Shown: positions 9,116 to 18,222 of the stretch, in pieces
Numbering within the stretch: position 1 is the first letter of the stretch
Layout of the letters: the number at the start of each line of letters is the position of its first letter
Assembly (NCBI RefSeq): GCF_030551875.1
Contig: NZ_JAUOZU010000006.1
Span: 496,001 to 560,000, forward strand
Direction: 5' to 3'
DNA: 64,000 nt
Origin: Fluviirhizobium alvei
GTDB lineage: Bacteria; Pseudomonadota; Alphaproteobacteria; Rhizobiales; Rhizobiaceae
Position numbers and translations under genes: made by a program
Notes under the pieces: generated by a model
The model's database searches: none
Told to the model about the DNA's origin: nothing
The model's input: only the letters and a program-made list of their open reading frames with translations

Positions 9116-9235
9116 CTCGATGAGATTTCGCATCTCAAACGTTCTATCGTGAAATGCGTCCATCCTTGTTTCTTGCGCCCGGTTTCGTGCAATGACGAAT
9201 GGGGAACGGATTGAACGCGAAACGGAGCGGGTACG

Positions 9236-10519
9236 ATGCGGTTCATTGGTGCGATATTGTCTCTACTATTTCTGACGTCTGCCTCTCAGGCTGCGGAAAT
9301 CATTGTCTATTCCGGCACCTTGGGGGACGAGGATGTCGTTCTTGAGCTTTCGCTTCCTTTTGGCTCCAGGAACGCGGTTGTCGGGCGGTTCGCCTTTCTC
9401 AAGTCCGGCATCGATGTGCCACTGCGTGGGGCCAGTTCCGAAGGCAAGGTCACGCTGATTGAAGAACAGCCCTGCAAACCTGCGACCTGCCTGAAATCGC
9501 CGGATATTCTGGTCATCGATCCGCCGGTTGCCGCCGACTGGACGGTGAGTGTGAGCGGAGACGGCAAGACAGTCACGGGAAAGAGGCTCGATCGTGCGAC
9601 CGGCAAGAGGTCCGAATTGCGGGCTGCCAGGCGTGGGAATCGTGAGGTCTATGCTGAGGACGGCGCCTATCCTTTTTATCTTGACCCCTGGATGGTGCTC
9701 AATCTGCTGACATCGGATCCGAGGGTATTGAAATTCTCCGATTCGCCCTATGAATTTCTCAAGCAGGAGACTGCGCTGGTTCCCGGGCCTGAAATCCCCA
9801 TCGGCAGCGGGGTCTATCGTCTGGCGACCGATCCCCGGATCGATCTTTTTTACCCGGAGATCGTCCGGATCGATGGTGTTACGGATCTTGAGCCGATCCG
9901 CCGGTATCTTCTGCAACAGCGGATCCAGTGGAACCTCTACGCCTTCACCTGCAGGGCAAAGGTCTATCTCGGTTTCGGCTGGGTCGATGAGAAGATCGAC
10001 AATCAAAACGGGCTTGATGGCGGCGGATCGACCACTATCACCTATCTCACGGACCGGCTGATGAGCCTCACCGAAGGCGGAAGCTATCTCTGTGGCATGG
10101 GAAGTTCCTACAATTTCATCACCAACCGGCTGGTCGATGTGAAGACAGGCCAGCCTCTGGTGCCGGAATCCATCCTCAAGGGATGGGTCGCACGCGATTT
10201 CGAAGGAAAGGTGCTGACGTCTGAGACGATCAAGACAGCCGATGAAATCGAATGGGGCCCGGATGACAGGCTCGCCGACTATGTGATTTCCCACCGGACG
10301 AAATTCGATGCCGCGACCGAAAAGGATTGCGATCTGGATGCACTCGTCCGATCGAATCTCGGCATTTATCTGAGTGCCGGCAAGCTGGTTTTCACGCTCC
10401 GGGATCTCGAGGGCTATCGTCTTGCCTGCACCAACGACCTGCTTGAAATTCCACTCAAGGATGCCCGCCCGCTATTGACCGAGGCGAGTTTGAAATACTT
10501 CCACGAATTCGATCGCTGA
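9236..10519 (+). CDS. Secreted protein of unknown function, six cysteines
   Basis: 427 residues. It begins with a clear signal peptide (FIGAILSLLFLTSASQAA, cleavage near residue 20). The mature part is soluble, with no membrane segment. It has six cysteines, two of them in a close pair (Cys80 and Cys85 in CKPATC), so up to three disulfides are possible in the periplasm. The segment around 245-290 is rich in aromatic and glycine residues. I do not recognise a family. GGAG precedes ATG 9236 at a good distance. It follows the patatin lipoprotein gene in the same direction and precedes thrS. Confidence 0.72.
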   Translation: MRFIGAILSLLFLTSASQAAEIIVYSGTLGDEDVVLELSLPFGSRNAVVGRFAFLKSGIDVPLRGASSEGKVTLIEEQPCKPATCLKSPDILVIDPPVAADWTVSVSGDGKTVTGKRLDRATGKRSELRAARRGNREVYAEDGAYPFYLDPWMVLNLLTSDPRVLKFSDSPYEFLKQETALVPGPEIPIGSGVYRLATDPRIDLFYPEIVRIDGVTDLEPIRRYLLQQRIQWNLYAFTCRAKVYLGFGWVDEKIDNQNGLDGGGSTTITYLTDRLMSLTEGGSYLCGMGSSYNFITNRLVDVKTGQPLVPESILKGWVARDFEGKVLTSETIKTADEIEWGPDDRLADYVISHRTKFDAATEKDCDLDALVRSNLGIYLSAGKLVFTLRDLEGYRLACTNDLLEIPLKDARPLLTEASLKYFHEFDR

Positions 10520-10524
10520 CGCGC

Positions 10525-10541
10525 GGAAAGCCGGGCTTTCC
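10525..10541 (+). terminator. Short hairpin after the secreted-protein gene
   Basis: GGAAAGC and GCTTTCC flank a CGG loop immediately after the stop at 10519. GCGC on both sides (10521-10524 and about 10545-10548) could extend the stem with a bulge. There is no T-run, so intrinsic termination is uncertain. Confidence 0.4.
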
Positions 10542-10570
10542 ATTGCGCGGCAAAAGGGATATGGAGGCCT

Positions 10571-10604
10571 CGGTCGAAAGCGTCCGCTGATGCGGTTTCG
10601 ACCG
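10571..10604 (+). promoter_or_regulatory. Leader hairpin upstream of thrS
   Basis: CGGTCGAAA (10571-10579) pairs perfectly with TTTCGACCG (10596-10604). An inner stem CCGC (10584-10587) and GCGG (10592-10595) encloses the loop TGAT, leaving a one-sided bulge GCGT (10580-10583). It ends 46 bases before the thrS start. This could be a control element of thrS or a structure from the upstream transcript; no T-run makes it an obvious terminator. Confidence 0.45.
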
Positions 10605-10650
10605 GAACCACCCGCATTGGTTGGCGGGACTGGACGACAAGGAGCAGATC

Positions 10651-12657
10651 ATGTCCGATATTTCCCTTACATTTCCCGATGGTTCCGTGCGCGCGTTTGC
10701 CGCTGGCACGACCGGCAAGGATGTTGCTGAATCCATTTCCAAGTCGCTGGCCAAGAAGGCCATCGCGATTGCCATCGACGGAACGGTCATGGATCTCGCT
10801 GATCCGATCCGCGATGGTGCGATCGAGATCGTCACGCGCACCGATCCACGGGCGCTCGAACTCATTCGCCATGACGCAGCCCACGTGATGGCCGAAGCCG
10901 TCCAGGAACTGTGGCCCGGCACCCAGGTGACTATCGGCCCGGTGATCGAGAACGGCTTCTACTACGATTTCAAGCGCATCCATCCCGATACGCGTGAAGA
11001 CTGGCCCTTTACGCCGGAAGATCTGCCCGTCATCGAAAAGAAGATGAAGGAAATCGTCACCCGCAACAAGCCTTTCACCAAGGAAGTCTGGTCGCGCGAC
11101 AAGGCCAAGGATGTCTTTGCCGACAAGGGTGAGGCCTACAAGGTCGAGCTGGTCGATGCCATTCCGGCCGATCAGGACGTGAAGATCTATTTCCAGGGTG
11201 ACTGGTTCGATCTTTGCCGCGGTCCGCACATGGCCACGACCGGCCAGATCGGCACAGCCTTCAAGCTGATGAAGGTTGCCGGCGCCTATTGGCGCGGCGA
11301 TTCCACGCGCCCGATGCTGACCCGCATCTATGGCACGGCCTGGGCGGAACAATCCGAGCTCGATGCTTACCTCAACAAGCTGGCGGAAGCGGAAAAGCGC
11401 GACCACCGCAAGCTGGGGCGTGAGATGGACCTGTTCCATTTCCAGGAAGAGGGGCCGGGCGTCGTGTTCTGGCATGGCAAGGGCTGGAAGATGTTCCAGA
11501 ACCTCACGGCCTATATGCGCCGCCGCCTGGCTGTCGACTATAGCGAAGTGAACGCACCGCAGGTGCTCGACACCGCGCTGTGGGAGACGTCCGGTCACTG
11601 GGGCTGGTACCAGGAAAACATGTTCGCCGTCAAAAGCGCCTATGCCCTGACCCATCCCGAGGACAAGGAAGCTGATAACCGCGTCTTCGCGCTCAAGCCG
11701 ATGAACTGCCCGGGCCATATTCAGATCTTCAAGCACGGCTTGAAGTCTTACCGCGATCTACCGATAAGATATGCGGAATTTGGTCTTGTCCATCGCTACG
11801 AACCCTCAGGCGCGCTGCATGGATTGATGCGCGTTCGCGGCTTCACGCAGGATGATGCGCACATCTTCTGCACCGAAGAGCAGATGGCGGCCGAATGCCT
11901 GAAGATCAATGATCTCATCCTGTCGGTCTATGAGGATTTCGGCTTTGACGAGATCGTCGTCAAGCTTTCGACTCGTCCGGAAAAGCGTGTCGGTTCCGAT
12001 GAACTGTGGGACCGTGCTGAAAGCATCATGATGGAGGTTCTCAAGACCATCGAGGCGCAATCGGGCGGTCGCATCAAGACCGGGATTCTGCCGGGCGAGG
12101 GTGCCTTCTACGGTCCGAAGTTCGAATATACGCTCAAGGATGCGATCGGCCGCGAATGGCAGTGCGGCACCACGCAGGTGGATTTCAACCTGCCGGAGCG
12201 GTTCGGCGCCTTCTATATCGACCAGAACTCCGAAAAGACCCAGCCGGTGATGATCCATCGCGCCATCTGCGGTTCGATGGAACGGTTCCTTGGCATTCTG
12301 ATCGAGAACTTTGCCGGCCATATGCCGCTCTGGTTCGCACCGTTGCAGGTGGTCGTCGCCACCATCACCTCGGAAGCCGACAGCTATGGCGAGGAAGTGG
12401 CAGAACGTCTGCGCCATGCGGGCCTCATGGTTGAGACCGACTTCCGCAACGAGAAGATCAACTACAAGATCCGCGAGCATTCGCTCAGCAAGGTCCCGGT
12501 GATCATCGTTTGCGGCAAGCGCGAAGCCGAAGAGAAGACGGTCAATATCCGCCGACTCGGTTCGACCGACCAGGTGCCGATGACACTCGATGAGGCCGTT
12601 GCCTGGCTCGGCGCGGAGGCGACACCGCCGGATCTCAAACGGCAAAAGTCGCGTTGA
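10651..12657 (+). CDS. thrS: Threonyl-tRNA synthetase
   Basis: 668 residues, full length for the bacterial enzyme that charges tRNA-Thr. Domains in order: N-terminal TGS domain (about 1-60), editing domain with [10 protein letters not shown] near residue 70, class II catalytic core with the zinc-site segment LKPMNCPGH and motif 2 region [21 protein letters not shown], and a C-terminal anticodon-binding domain ending in [15 protein letters not shown] 10651 follows AAGGAG; the frame is open upstream but has no family sequence. A stable leader hairpin precedes it and a terminator-like hairpin follows. Confidence 0.97.
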   Translation: MSDISLTFPDGSVRAFAAGTTGKDVAESISKSLAKKAIAIAIDGTVMDLADPIRDGAIEIVTRTDPRALELIRHDAAHVMAEAVQELWPGTQVTIGPVIENGFYYDFKRIHPDTREDWPFTPEDLPVIEKKMKEIVTRNKPFTKEVWSRDKAKDVFADKGEAYKVELVDAIPADQDVKIYFQGDWFDLCRGPHMATTGQIGTAFKLMKVAGAYWRGDSTRPMLTRIYGTAWAEQSELDAYLNKLAEAEKRDHRKLGREMDLFHFQEEGPGVVFWHGKGWKMFQNLTAYMRRRLAVDYSEVNAPQVLDTALWETSGHWGWYQENMFAVKSAYALTHPEDKEADNRVFALKPMNCPGHIQIFKHGLKSYRDLPIRYAEFGLVHRYEPSGALHGLMRVRGFTQDDAHIFCTEEQMAAECLKINDLILSVYEDFGFDEIVVKLSTRPEKRVGSDELWDRAESIMMEVLKTIEAQSGGRIKTGILPGEGAFYGPKFEYTLKDAIGREWQCGTTQVDFNLPERFGAFYIDQNSEKTQPVMIHRAICGSMERFLGILIENFAGHMPLWFAPLQVVVATITSEADSYGEEVAERLRHAGLMVETDFRNEKINYKIREHSLSKVPVIIVCGKREAEEKTVNIRRLGSTDQVPMTLDEAVAWLGAEATPPDLKRQKSR

Positions 12658-12684
12658 AGCCCAAAATGCTCAGAAAACTGTTGG

Positions 12685-12720
12685 CAGCCGCGTTGATTGT
12701 GACGCGGCTGTCTTCAAATT
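12685..12720 (+). terminator. Terminator-like hairpin after thrS
   Basis: CAGCCGCGT (12685-12693) and ACGCGGCTG (12702-12710) form a perfect 9-bp stem with an 8-base loop, followed by the T-containing tail TCTTCAAATT. It lies 28 bases after the thrS stop and before the acyltransferase gene, consistent with an intrinsic terminator with a weak U-tract. Confidence 0.65.
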
Positions 12721-12773
12721 GTAACAGAGTTTTCATATCGGCTTCGTAATCTGGCTCGAAGAGGGTGCCGCAG

Positions 12774-13604
12774 GTGAAGTTCAAGGAACTGTCCTACGCG
12801 AATGAAAATGATCCGCTCCTGAAGCGGATGGTGATCCGTACGGTCGAAAATCTCTCCGGTCGCGACAAATATGTCGCCGTTTATCAGACATGGCGCAGCG
12901 ATGTGGTCGGCAAGACGGACCGTATTTTCTCGCGCATGCTTGAACTCATCGATATCGATCTGTCGATCAAGGGCAACTGGCCGCCGAAGGAGCTTCCCGA
13001 AGGACCGATCGTGATGGTCGCCAACCACCCTTACGGCATCGCCGATGGTATCGCAGTTCTTGCGATGGCCGAACAACTCGGCCGTCCGTTCAAGGTCCTG
13101 ATCAACGACCAGCTCCTGAAGGTGCCGGAGATGCGGCCCTATTCGCTGCCTATTTCCTTCGAGGAAACGAAGGAAGCGCTGGCCATCAACATGGCGACGC
13201 GCAACGAGGCGCTCAGACTGCTGAAGGAAGGCGTGACGATCGTCGTCTTTCCGGCCGGTGGCGTGGCCACTGCGCCGAAAGGGTTCGGTCCGGCAGAAGA
13301 TCTTCCGTGGAAGATGTTTCCGGCCAAGCTCATCCAGTCGGCCAAGGCCAATGTTCTGCCGATCTATTTCGAGGGCCAGAACGGTCGGCTCTTCCATCTT
13401 GTCAGCCGCTTTTCGCTGACGCTGCGCCTGTCGCTGCTGATCCGCGAATTCTGCCGCCTGTCGGGCAAGACAATCTTCTCGAATATCGGTTCGATTGTTC
13501 CTTGGGATGAAATCGCCAAGATTTCCGATCGCAAGGCGATCCTGCAGCATCTCTATGAAGCCGTGTTTGCATTGGGTCAGCCTGTCAAACCGCAGGCAGG
13601 CTAA
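12774..13604 (+). CDS. PlsC-like lysophospholipid/glycerol acyltransferase family protein
   Basis: About 276 residues. The acyltransferase motif appears as NHPYGIADG, the NHPxGxxDG variant of the NHxxxxD active site, and a second block VVFPAGGVATAPKG matches the glycerolipid-binding FPEG-type motif. Such enzymes transfer acyl groups to lysophospholipids or related lipids at the inner membrane; the acceptor is not predictable. GTG 12774 has AGAGG 9 bases upstream and is preferred to GTG 12765, which abuts that site. It stands alone between thrS and a convergent gene. Confidence 0.85.
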   Translation: MKFKELSYANENDPLLKRMVIRTVENLSGRDKYVAVYQTWRSDVVGKTDRIFSRMLELIDIDLSIKGNWPPKELPEGPIVMVANHPYGIADGIAVLAMAEQLGRPFKVLINDQLLKVPEMRPYSLPISFEETKEALAINMATRNEALRLLKEGVTIVVFPAGGVATAPKGFGPAEDLPWKMFPAKLIQSAKANVLPIYFEGQNGRLFHLVSRFSLTLRLSLLIREFCRLSGKTIFSNIGSIVPWDEIAKISDRKAILQHLYEAVFALGQPVKPQAG

Positions 13605-13616
13605 CGAAAAGGTCGC

Positions 13617-14645
13617 CTATTCGGCGGCCATGCGGCTGCTCCGCGCCTGGGCAGATTCGTCTGACAGCAGCAGTTCGACATCCTGGTTGTGGCCCGAGGT
13701 CACCGCGAACTCCCGCTGGTAGATACGGTCCTTGTGGCGGGCCACTGCAACATATTTGCCTTCCGCAAGCACGACGACGGGGAAGGCGCTTACGCTTTCG
13801 CTCACGGCGTCGCCGGATCCCGAGAGGATCGACCAAGCGGTATCCGCAATCGCTTCGCCGCCTTCCTGGGACACGAGCTTGAGGGTGATCTGGGCCGCCT
13901 TGTGCTGAATGGTTGCCTTCAGGAGTTTGCCGGCAGCAACCTGGATATCCGAGCGGATGGTCGCATTGACGTCTCCGTAGTTCGAAACGACATGATAGGT
14001 ACCGGCATTCAGCCGCACCACCTGACCCGGTTTGACATCGGACATGATGAGACCGCGTTCGCCGTCCTCCTGCACATCCGACGAATAGATGTTGAATGTC
14101 AGCTCATCCGGCGGGATGCGCATGTCGTTGCCGGAGACGGCATTGAGAACGACGCCGCCGGCATCGAGTACAAAGCTCTCGTTTCTGGCTTCGCCATCGG
14201 CGGGTATGTTGATCTTCTTGGTTACGCCCGCGCGTCCGAAGGCCACATGCACGAAATATTCGCCAGGCGCCAATTCAAAGTCCGATGACCCGCCTTCCGA
14301 GGAGGCAAGCAGCGGCAGCTTGCCGTCCGATCCGGCAATCGGCTTGAAAATCCGCCAGCTCAGCCCGTAGAGCATCGGCTGACTTTTCTCGGTCAGTCGG
14401 GCCTCGAAATGCACTTTTTTCTGATTGAGGGCTGGTGCCATAGGATCAGCCACGGAGGGCGAAAAACCAAGTATGCGAGGGTCTTCCGCCGGAAGGCGGC
14501 CCTTGTTCTGGCCATTCGCGTCAATAGCGCTCGCGGCAGTCGGTGCCGCCAGCATCAGGCCGAAAATCACGAAGGCAGAGAGGCTTCTCGAAAACACCAA
14601 CAAATCCCGATCGCATTCGGCGGGAGGCTTGACACCTCGCCGCAT
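13617..14645 (-). CDS. Secreted protein with three similar beta-rich modules
   Basis: About 342 residues with an N-terminal signal segment ([18 protein letters not shown]). After it the protein shows three related blocks, each with an aromatic strand and a 'G-x-Y-x-V' turn: [26 protein letters not shown] and [13 protein letters not shown]. This spacing suggests tandem immunoglobulin-like or carboxypeptidase-regulatory-like domains. The function is unknown; a periplasmic or surface binding role is inferred. The start is uncertain: ATG 14645, GTG 14654, or a later GTG directly at the signal peptide (VFSRSLSAF). It is divergent from the nitroreductase gene. Confidence 0.75.
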   Translation of the reverse strand: MRRGVKPPAECDRDLLVFSRSLSAFVIFGLMLAAPTAASAIDANGQNKGRLPAEDPRILGFSPSVADPMAPALNQKKVHFEARLTEKSQPMLYGLSWRIFKPIAGSDGKLPLLASSEGGSSDFELAPGEYFVHVAFGRAGVTKKINIPADGEARNESFVLDAGGVVLNAVSGNDMRIPPDELTFNIYSSDVQEDGERGLIMSDVKPGQVVRLNAGTYHVVSNYGDVNATIRSDIQVAAGKLLKATIQHKAAQITLKLVSQEGGEAIADTAWSILSGSGDAVSESVSAFPVVVLAEGKYVAVARHKDRIYQREFAVTSGHNQDVELLLSDESAQARSSRMAAE

Positions 14646-14700
14646 GGACGCCACTTGTCCCGCATGCTTTGGGCAAATTCAAGACCGAAATGATGGCAGG

Positions 14701-15288
14701 ATGGAAATCGACATGACTGAGAACATTACTCTGATCGACTATCTCAAGACCCGGCGGTCGACGCCAGCCTTCCAGATGCGTGAGCCGGGTCCGTCGCGCG
14801 ACGAAATCGAATCGATCCTGAGGTTGGCCGTTCGCGTTCCCGATCACGGCAAGATCGCACCCTGGCGCTTCATCGTCTATTCCGGCGACGTGCGCGAGCG
14901 CATCTCCATGCAGCTGTCCGCGATCGCCAAGGCGAACAAGCCCGAACTCTCCGAGGAAATGATCAAGGTCGAGGAAACGCGCTTCACCCGCGCGCCGCTC
15001 GTGATTGCCGTTGTGTCGACGGCAGCACCGCATGCGAAGATTCCCGAATGGGAGCAGGTCATGTCGGCAGGCGCCGTCTGCCTCAACCTTCTGATGGCGG
15101 CCAACGCCCACGGCTATGTCTCCAACTGGTTGACGGAATGGATGGCCTTCGATAGCCGCGCCTTCCCTATTCTGGGTGTTCGCGAGGGCGAAAAGGTCGC
15201 CGGCTTCATCCATATCGGCTCGACCGATTTCCCCAATGTCGAGCGTCCGCGGCCAGAACTTGCCGATGTTGTGACCTGGAAAGACTGA
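14701..15288 (+). CDS. Nitroreductase-family FMN oxidoreductase
   Basis: 195 residues of the nitroreductase fold. The N-terminus has the FMN-phosphate binding segment LKTRRST followed by [16 protein letters not shown], and the middle has [16 protein letters not shown], all typical of the short YdjA-like nitroreductases. These enzymes use NAD(P)H to reduce quinones or nitro compounds; the physiological substrate is unknown. ATG 14701 and ATG 14713 are both possible starts. A flavin reductase-like gene follows after 16 bases and is likely co-transcribed. Confidence 0.9.
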   Translation: MEIDMTENITLIDYLKTRRSTPAFQMREPGPSRDEIESILRLAVRVPDHGKIAPWRFIVYSGDVRERISMQLSAIAKANKPELSEEMIKVEETRFTRAPLVIAVVSTAAPHAKIPEWEQVMSAGAVCLNLLMAANAHGYVSNWLTEWMAFDSRAFPILGVREGEKVAGFIHIGSTDFPNVERPRPELADVVTWKD

Positions 15289-15304
15289 GACGGGAGCGGG
15301 CGGG

Positions 15305-15910
15305 ATGTTCTACGCTGCCGAAACGCGCGATCACGGCCTGCCGCACGATCCGTTCAAGGCCATCGTGGCACCGCGCCCGATCGGCTGGATCGGCAGCAAG
15401 GGGCGCGACGGGAGTTTCAATCTCTCGCCCTATTCCTTCTTCACCGTCGTCAGCGACCGGCCGAAAATCATCATGTTCTCGTCGTCCGGTCGCAAGGACA
15501 GCCTCCAGAATGCCGAGGAGACCGGCGTCTTCACCGCAAGCCTGGTCAGTGCGCCGCTGATCAAGCAGATGAATGCTTCATCGGTCGCAGTGCCTTACGG
15601 AACCGACGAATTCGCGATTGCCGGTCTGACCCCGGTCATCGGCAGAATGGTGGATGCGCCTTACGTCGGCGAGGCATTTGCTGCCCTCGAATGCCGGGTC
15701 ACCGAGATTCGGCAGCCTCTTGATGTGAATGGCCAGCCATCCGGTGCCTGGATGGTGTTCGGCCAGGTCGTCGGCATCCATATCGATGAGCAGATCATCC
15801 GTGATGGCCGGATCGACATCGCGGTCGCAGCCCCGGTAACGAGGCTGGGCTATATGGACTACGCGACGACCACGGAGACCTACGAACTGTTCCGTCCGAA
15901 GGCGCCATAA
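15305..15910 (+). CDS. Flavin reductase-like (FMN-binding split barrel) protein
   Basis: 201 residues of the DIM6/NTAB flavin reductase-like family. The flavin-binding region reads APRPIGWIGSKGRDGSFNLS and is followed by SPYSFFTVVSDRPKIIMFSS, the usual pattern of this fold. Members bind FMN and often act with partner oxygenases or reductases. The close spacing to the nitroreductase gene suggests a small redox operon. The substrate is unknown. Confidence 0.9.
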   Translation: MFYAAETRDHGLPHDPFKAIVAPRPIGWIGSKGRDGSFNLSPYSFFTVVSDRPKIIMFSSSGRKDSLQNAEETGVFTASLVSAPLIKQMNASSVAVPYGTDEFAIAGLTPVIGRMVDAPYVGEAFAALECRVTEIRQPLDVNGQPSGAWMVFGQVVGIHIDEQIIRDGRIDIAVAAPVTRLGYMDYATTTETYELFRPKAP

Positions 15911-16023
15911 ACGGCCATTTGACACGGTTAACAAGCCGCCAACGAACATGGTGAACCAATCTTAAACCTTTTGCCGCTACTCCTGAGATCATCAGAGGGT
16001 TCCGGTAGCAGGGTAGGCGTCAC

Positions 16024-17160
16024 GTGATCATTCAGGCTTTTATTCGCTGGGCTGAAACCGCAAAGGCAGGCGACCGGGCAAAAGCGGCGAATGCTCTGGG
16101 GCGGGCCTGGTTGCAGTCGGAAATGGAACCCCACGAGCGCGATGCCGCCCTGATGGCCATGACATGGCTTCTGGATGATCCGTCTCCAAAAGTGCGCCTG
16201 GCTCTTGCCGAGGCGATTGCCGATTCGCCGGAAATGCCGCGCAATCTCGTGCTGCCGCTGGCTTCCGATCAGCATGAAATCGCAGCCCAGATCATCATCC
16301 GTTCGCCGGTGCTGACCGATGCCGATCTCGTCGATCTCGTCGCCGGTAGCGATCAGGTCATCCGGATGCTGGTCGCATCCCGCCCGAACCTCTCTGTGGC
16401 TGTTGCCGCTGCGATCGCGGAAATTGGCGAGCCGGTTGAAGTGGCCGTTCTGCTCGACAATGACAGCGCAAGCATCAGTCGCTCGACGCTGCGTCGCATC
16501 GCCGCCCGTTTCTCCGATGTGGCGGACATTCGTGTGCGTCTCGACGAACGGTGCGAACTGCCTGCCGACTCGCGGCACATGATCGCCCTCGGCCTATCCG
16601 AAGCTCTCACCGCAAGCCCGCTGGTTCGCGGTGTGATGGACAGCCGGCGAATTGAGCGGGTGCGCCAGGAGGCCGGCGAGATTGCAACGATTGCCGTCGC
16701 TGAGGAAATCAGCACGGGCGACCTGCCATCCTTCGTCGAACATCTGCGCGGGCAGGGCCGATTGACACCGGCATTTCTGATGCAGGCTCTGTGCGGCGGC
16801 AACATGGATTTCTTCGTTGCGGCGATCGTCAGCCTCTCCGGCGTCAGTGAGAGACGCGTGCTGTCGATCCTGTCCGATGGTCGCTTCCATGCGATTCGCG
16901 CACTCATAGAGGCCGCAGGCCTGCAGCGCCAGATTTCCGAAGTGTTTGTCGAAGCTGTCCTGTCCTGGCGCAGTCTCCGCAAGGCCGGTGCCAGCGACAC
17001 CCGTAGCCTGGCTCAAAGGATCATGGATCGGTTCCGCAAATCGAATGTAGGCGAGGCCGCGCACGGCGAGTTGCTGGAAATTGTCGAACGATTCGAGATT
17101 GCACAGAAGCGGATGACAGCGCGCGCCTTCGCCTCTTTCATGGCTGTAAGCGCAGCCTGA
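16024..17160 (+). CDS. DUF2336 domain protein
   Basis: 378 residues, mostly alpha-helical, with HEAT-like repeats in the first half (for example PSPKVRLALAEAIADSPEMP and AAQIIIRSPVLTDADL). This matches the alphaproteobacterial DUF2336 family, whose function is not established. It starts with GTG 16024, and no signal peptide or membrane segment is seen. It is monocistronic, and a convergent short gene ends 5 bases beyond its stop. Confidence 0.85.
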   Translation: MIIQAFIRWAETAKAGDRAKAANALGRAWLQSEMEPHERDAALMAMTWLLDDPSPKVRLALAEAIADSPEMPRNLVLPLASDQHEIAAQIIIRSPVLTDADLVDLVAGSDQVIRMLVASRPNLSVAVAAAIAEIGEPVEVAVLLDNDSASISRSTLRRIAARFSDVADIRVRLDERCELPADSRHMIALGLSEALTASPLVRGVMDSRRIERVRQEAGEIATIAVAEEISTGDLPSFVEHLRGQGRLTPAFLMQALCGGNMDFFVAAIVSLSGVSERRVLSILSDGRFHAIRALIEAAGLQRQISEVFVEAVLSWRSLRKAGASDTRSLAQRIMDRFRKSNVGEAAHGELLEIVERFEIAQKRMTARAFASFMAVSAA

Positions 17161-17165
17161 CGGTT

Positions 17166-17591
17166 TCAGAACGAAACCTTGCGGGACACCCAGTTGTAGG
17201 TGCCGGTGACGACCCGTACGGGCGCATGGATGATCGTCGACAGTTCCTTTTTCGAAGGAACCACGGTCTTGACCAGTGCTACGGCCTTGCCTGTAAGACC
17301 CGGATCTTTCGCCTCCTCCGGGGGCTCGGGAACCTTGCCAGCCTTCTGTTCGGCTGCGGTGATGTTTTCGGCATCCTGTTCGGCATCCTCATATCCCGGA
17401 TCGTCGGCACTCTGGCAGACGGCGACGACCATCGGGTAGGAAATGTTCTGATAGGCCTTCAGTTCACGCTCGGACGCCTTGTCGCATTGCGAGATCGTCT
17501 GCCATTCATGGGCAACGGTTGCGACAGGCAGGCAATTGGCGCCGCCATCGTCGCAACCCAGTATATTCATGACGATGACTATAGCCTTCAT
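17166..17591 (-). CDS. Small conserved-type hypothetical protein
   Basis: 141 residues. The N-terminal part (VMNILGCDDGGANC) has paired cysteines, with further cysteines in SQCDKAS and VAVCQSAD. The C-terminal half is charged (EDAEQDAENITAAEQKAGK) and ends in an amphipathic stretch. I recognise this arrangement as common in Rhizobiales hypothetical proteins but cannot name a function. ATG 17591 has AAAGG 9 bases upstream and is preferred over ATG 17600. Confidence 0.65.
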   Translation of the reverse strand: MKAIVIVMNILGCDDGGANCLPVATVAHEWQTISQCDKASERELKAYQNISYPMVVAVCQSADDPGYEDAEQDAENITAAEQKAGKVPEPPEEAKDPGLTGKAVALVKTVVPSKKELSTIIHAPVRVVTGTYNWVSRKVSF

Positions 17592-17680
17592 GGCGATCAT
17601 CCTTTCTGGATGGCTCGGACCGCGTGTCAGTTCCTGTCATCGGAACCTGGTTTCAGGCTTCGCCGTAAATCATGGTCATT

Positions 17681-18121
17681 TCATGAAATGAATTTCAGGG
17701 CCTCGCGGATTTTCTCCGCATTCTGCGACAGGTGGCCACCATCCATAGGCTTGCCGGCATGCGGCTTCAACTCGACACCTTCATAGACCGGAATCACATG
17801 GAAATGCAGATGGAACACGGTCTGGCCGGCACCGGGCTCGTTGAACTGCACGACGCGAATGCCATCGGCATGGAAGGCGCGCTTGACTGCCTTGGCGATC
17901 TTCTGCACCGCCGGCATCAGCCACATGAAGGTCGTCGGGTCTGCATCGAGCAGGTTGCGTGACGGCGCCTTGGGAATGACCAGCGTATGGCCTTCCGATT
18001 GCGGCATCAGATCCATGAAGGCCATCGAATGCTCGTCCTCATAGACCATGTGGCAAGGCAGTTCGCCACGCAGGATGCGCGAGAAGATGTTGTTGGTATC
18101 GTAGGGCGGGATGCCGGGCAT
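17681..18121 (-). CDS. HIT-family (HINT-like) nucleotide hydrolase/transferase
   Basis: 146 residues. The histidine triad is visible as HLHFHVIP with His104, His106 and His108, after the strand GHTLVIPK. HINT-type proteins hydrolyse nucleoside phosphoramidates and related AMP-lysine adducts in the cytoplasm; the exact cellular role is usually unclear. It lies downstream of the FemAB-like gene on the same strand with about 100 bases between them. Confidence 0.93.
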   Translation of the reverse strand: MPGIPPYDTNNIFSRILRGELPCHMVYEDEHSMAFMDLMPQSEGHTLVIPKAPSRNLLDADPTTFMWLMPAVQKIAKAVKRAFHADGIRVVQFNEPGAGQTVFHLHFHVIPVYEGVELKPHAGKPMDGGHLSQNAEKIREALKFIS

Positions 18122-18222
18122 GGTGTGAGTCTCCCTTGATGCGTTTCTGGTTCGAGATTGCGTCTAAAACCATGGCGTATCAAGTGCAAGGGCGCGGAAT
18201 TGCCCCAGTGGCTACCCTTAGC

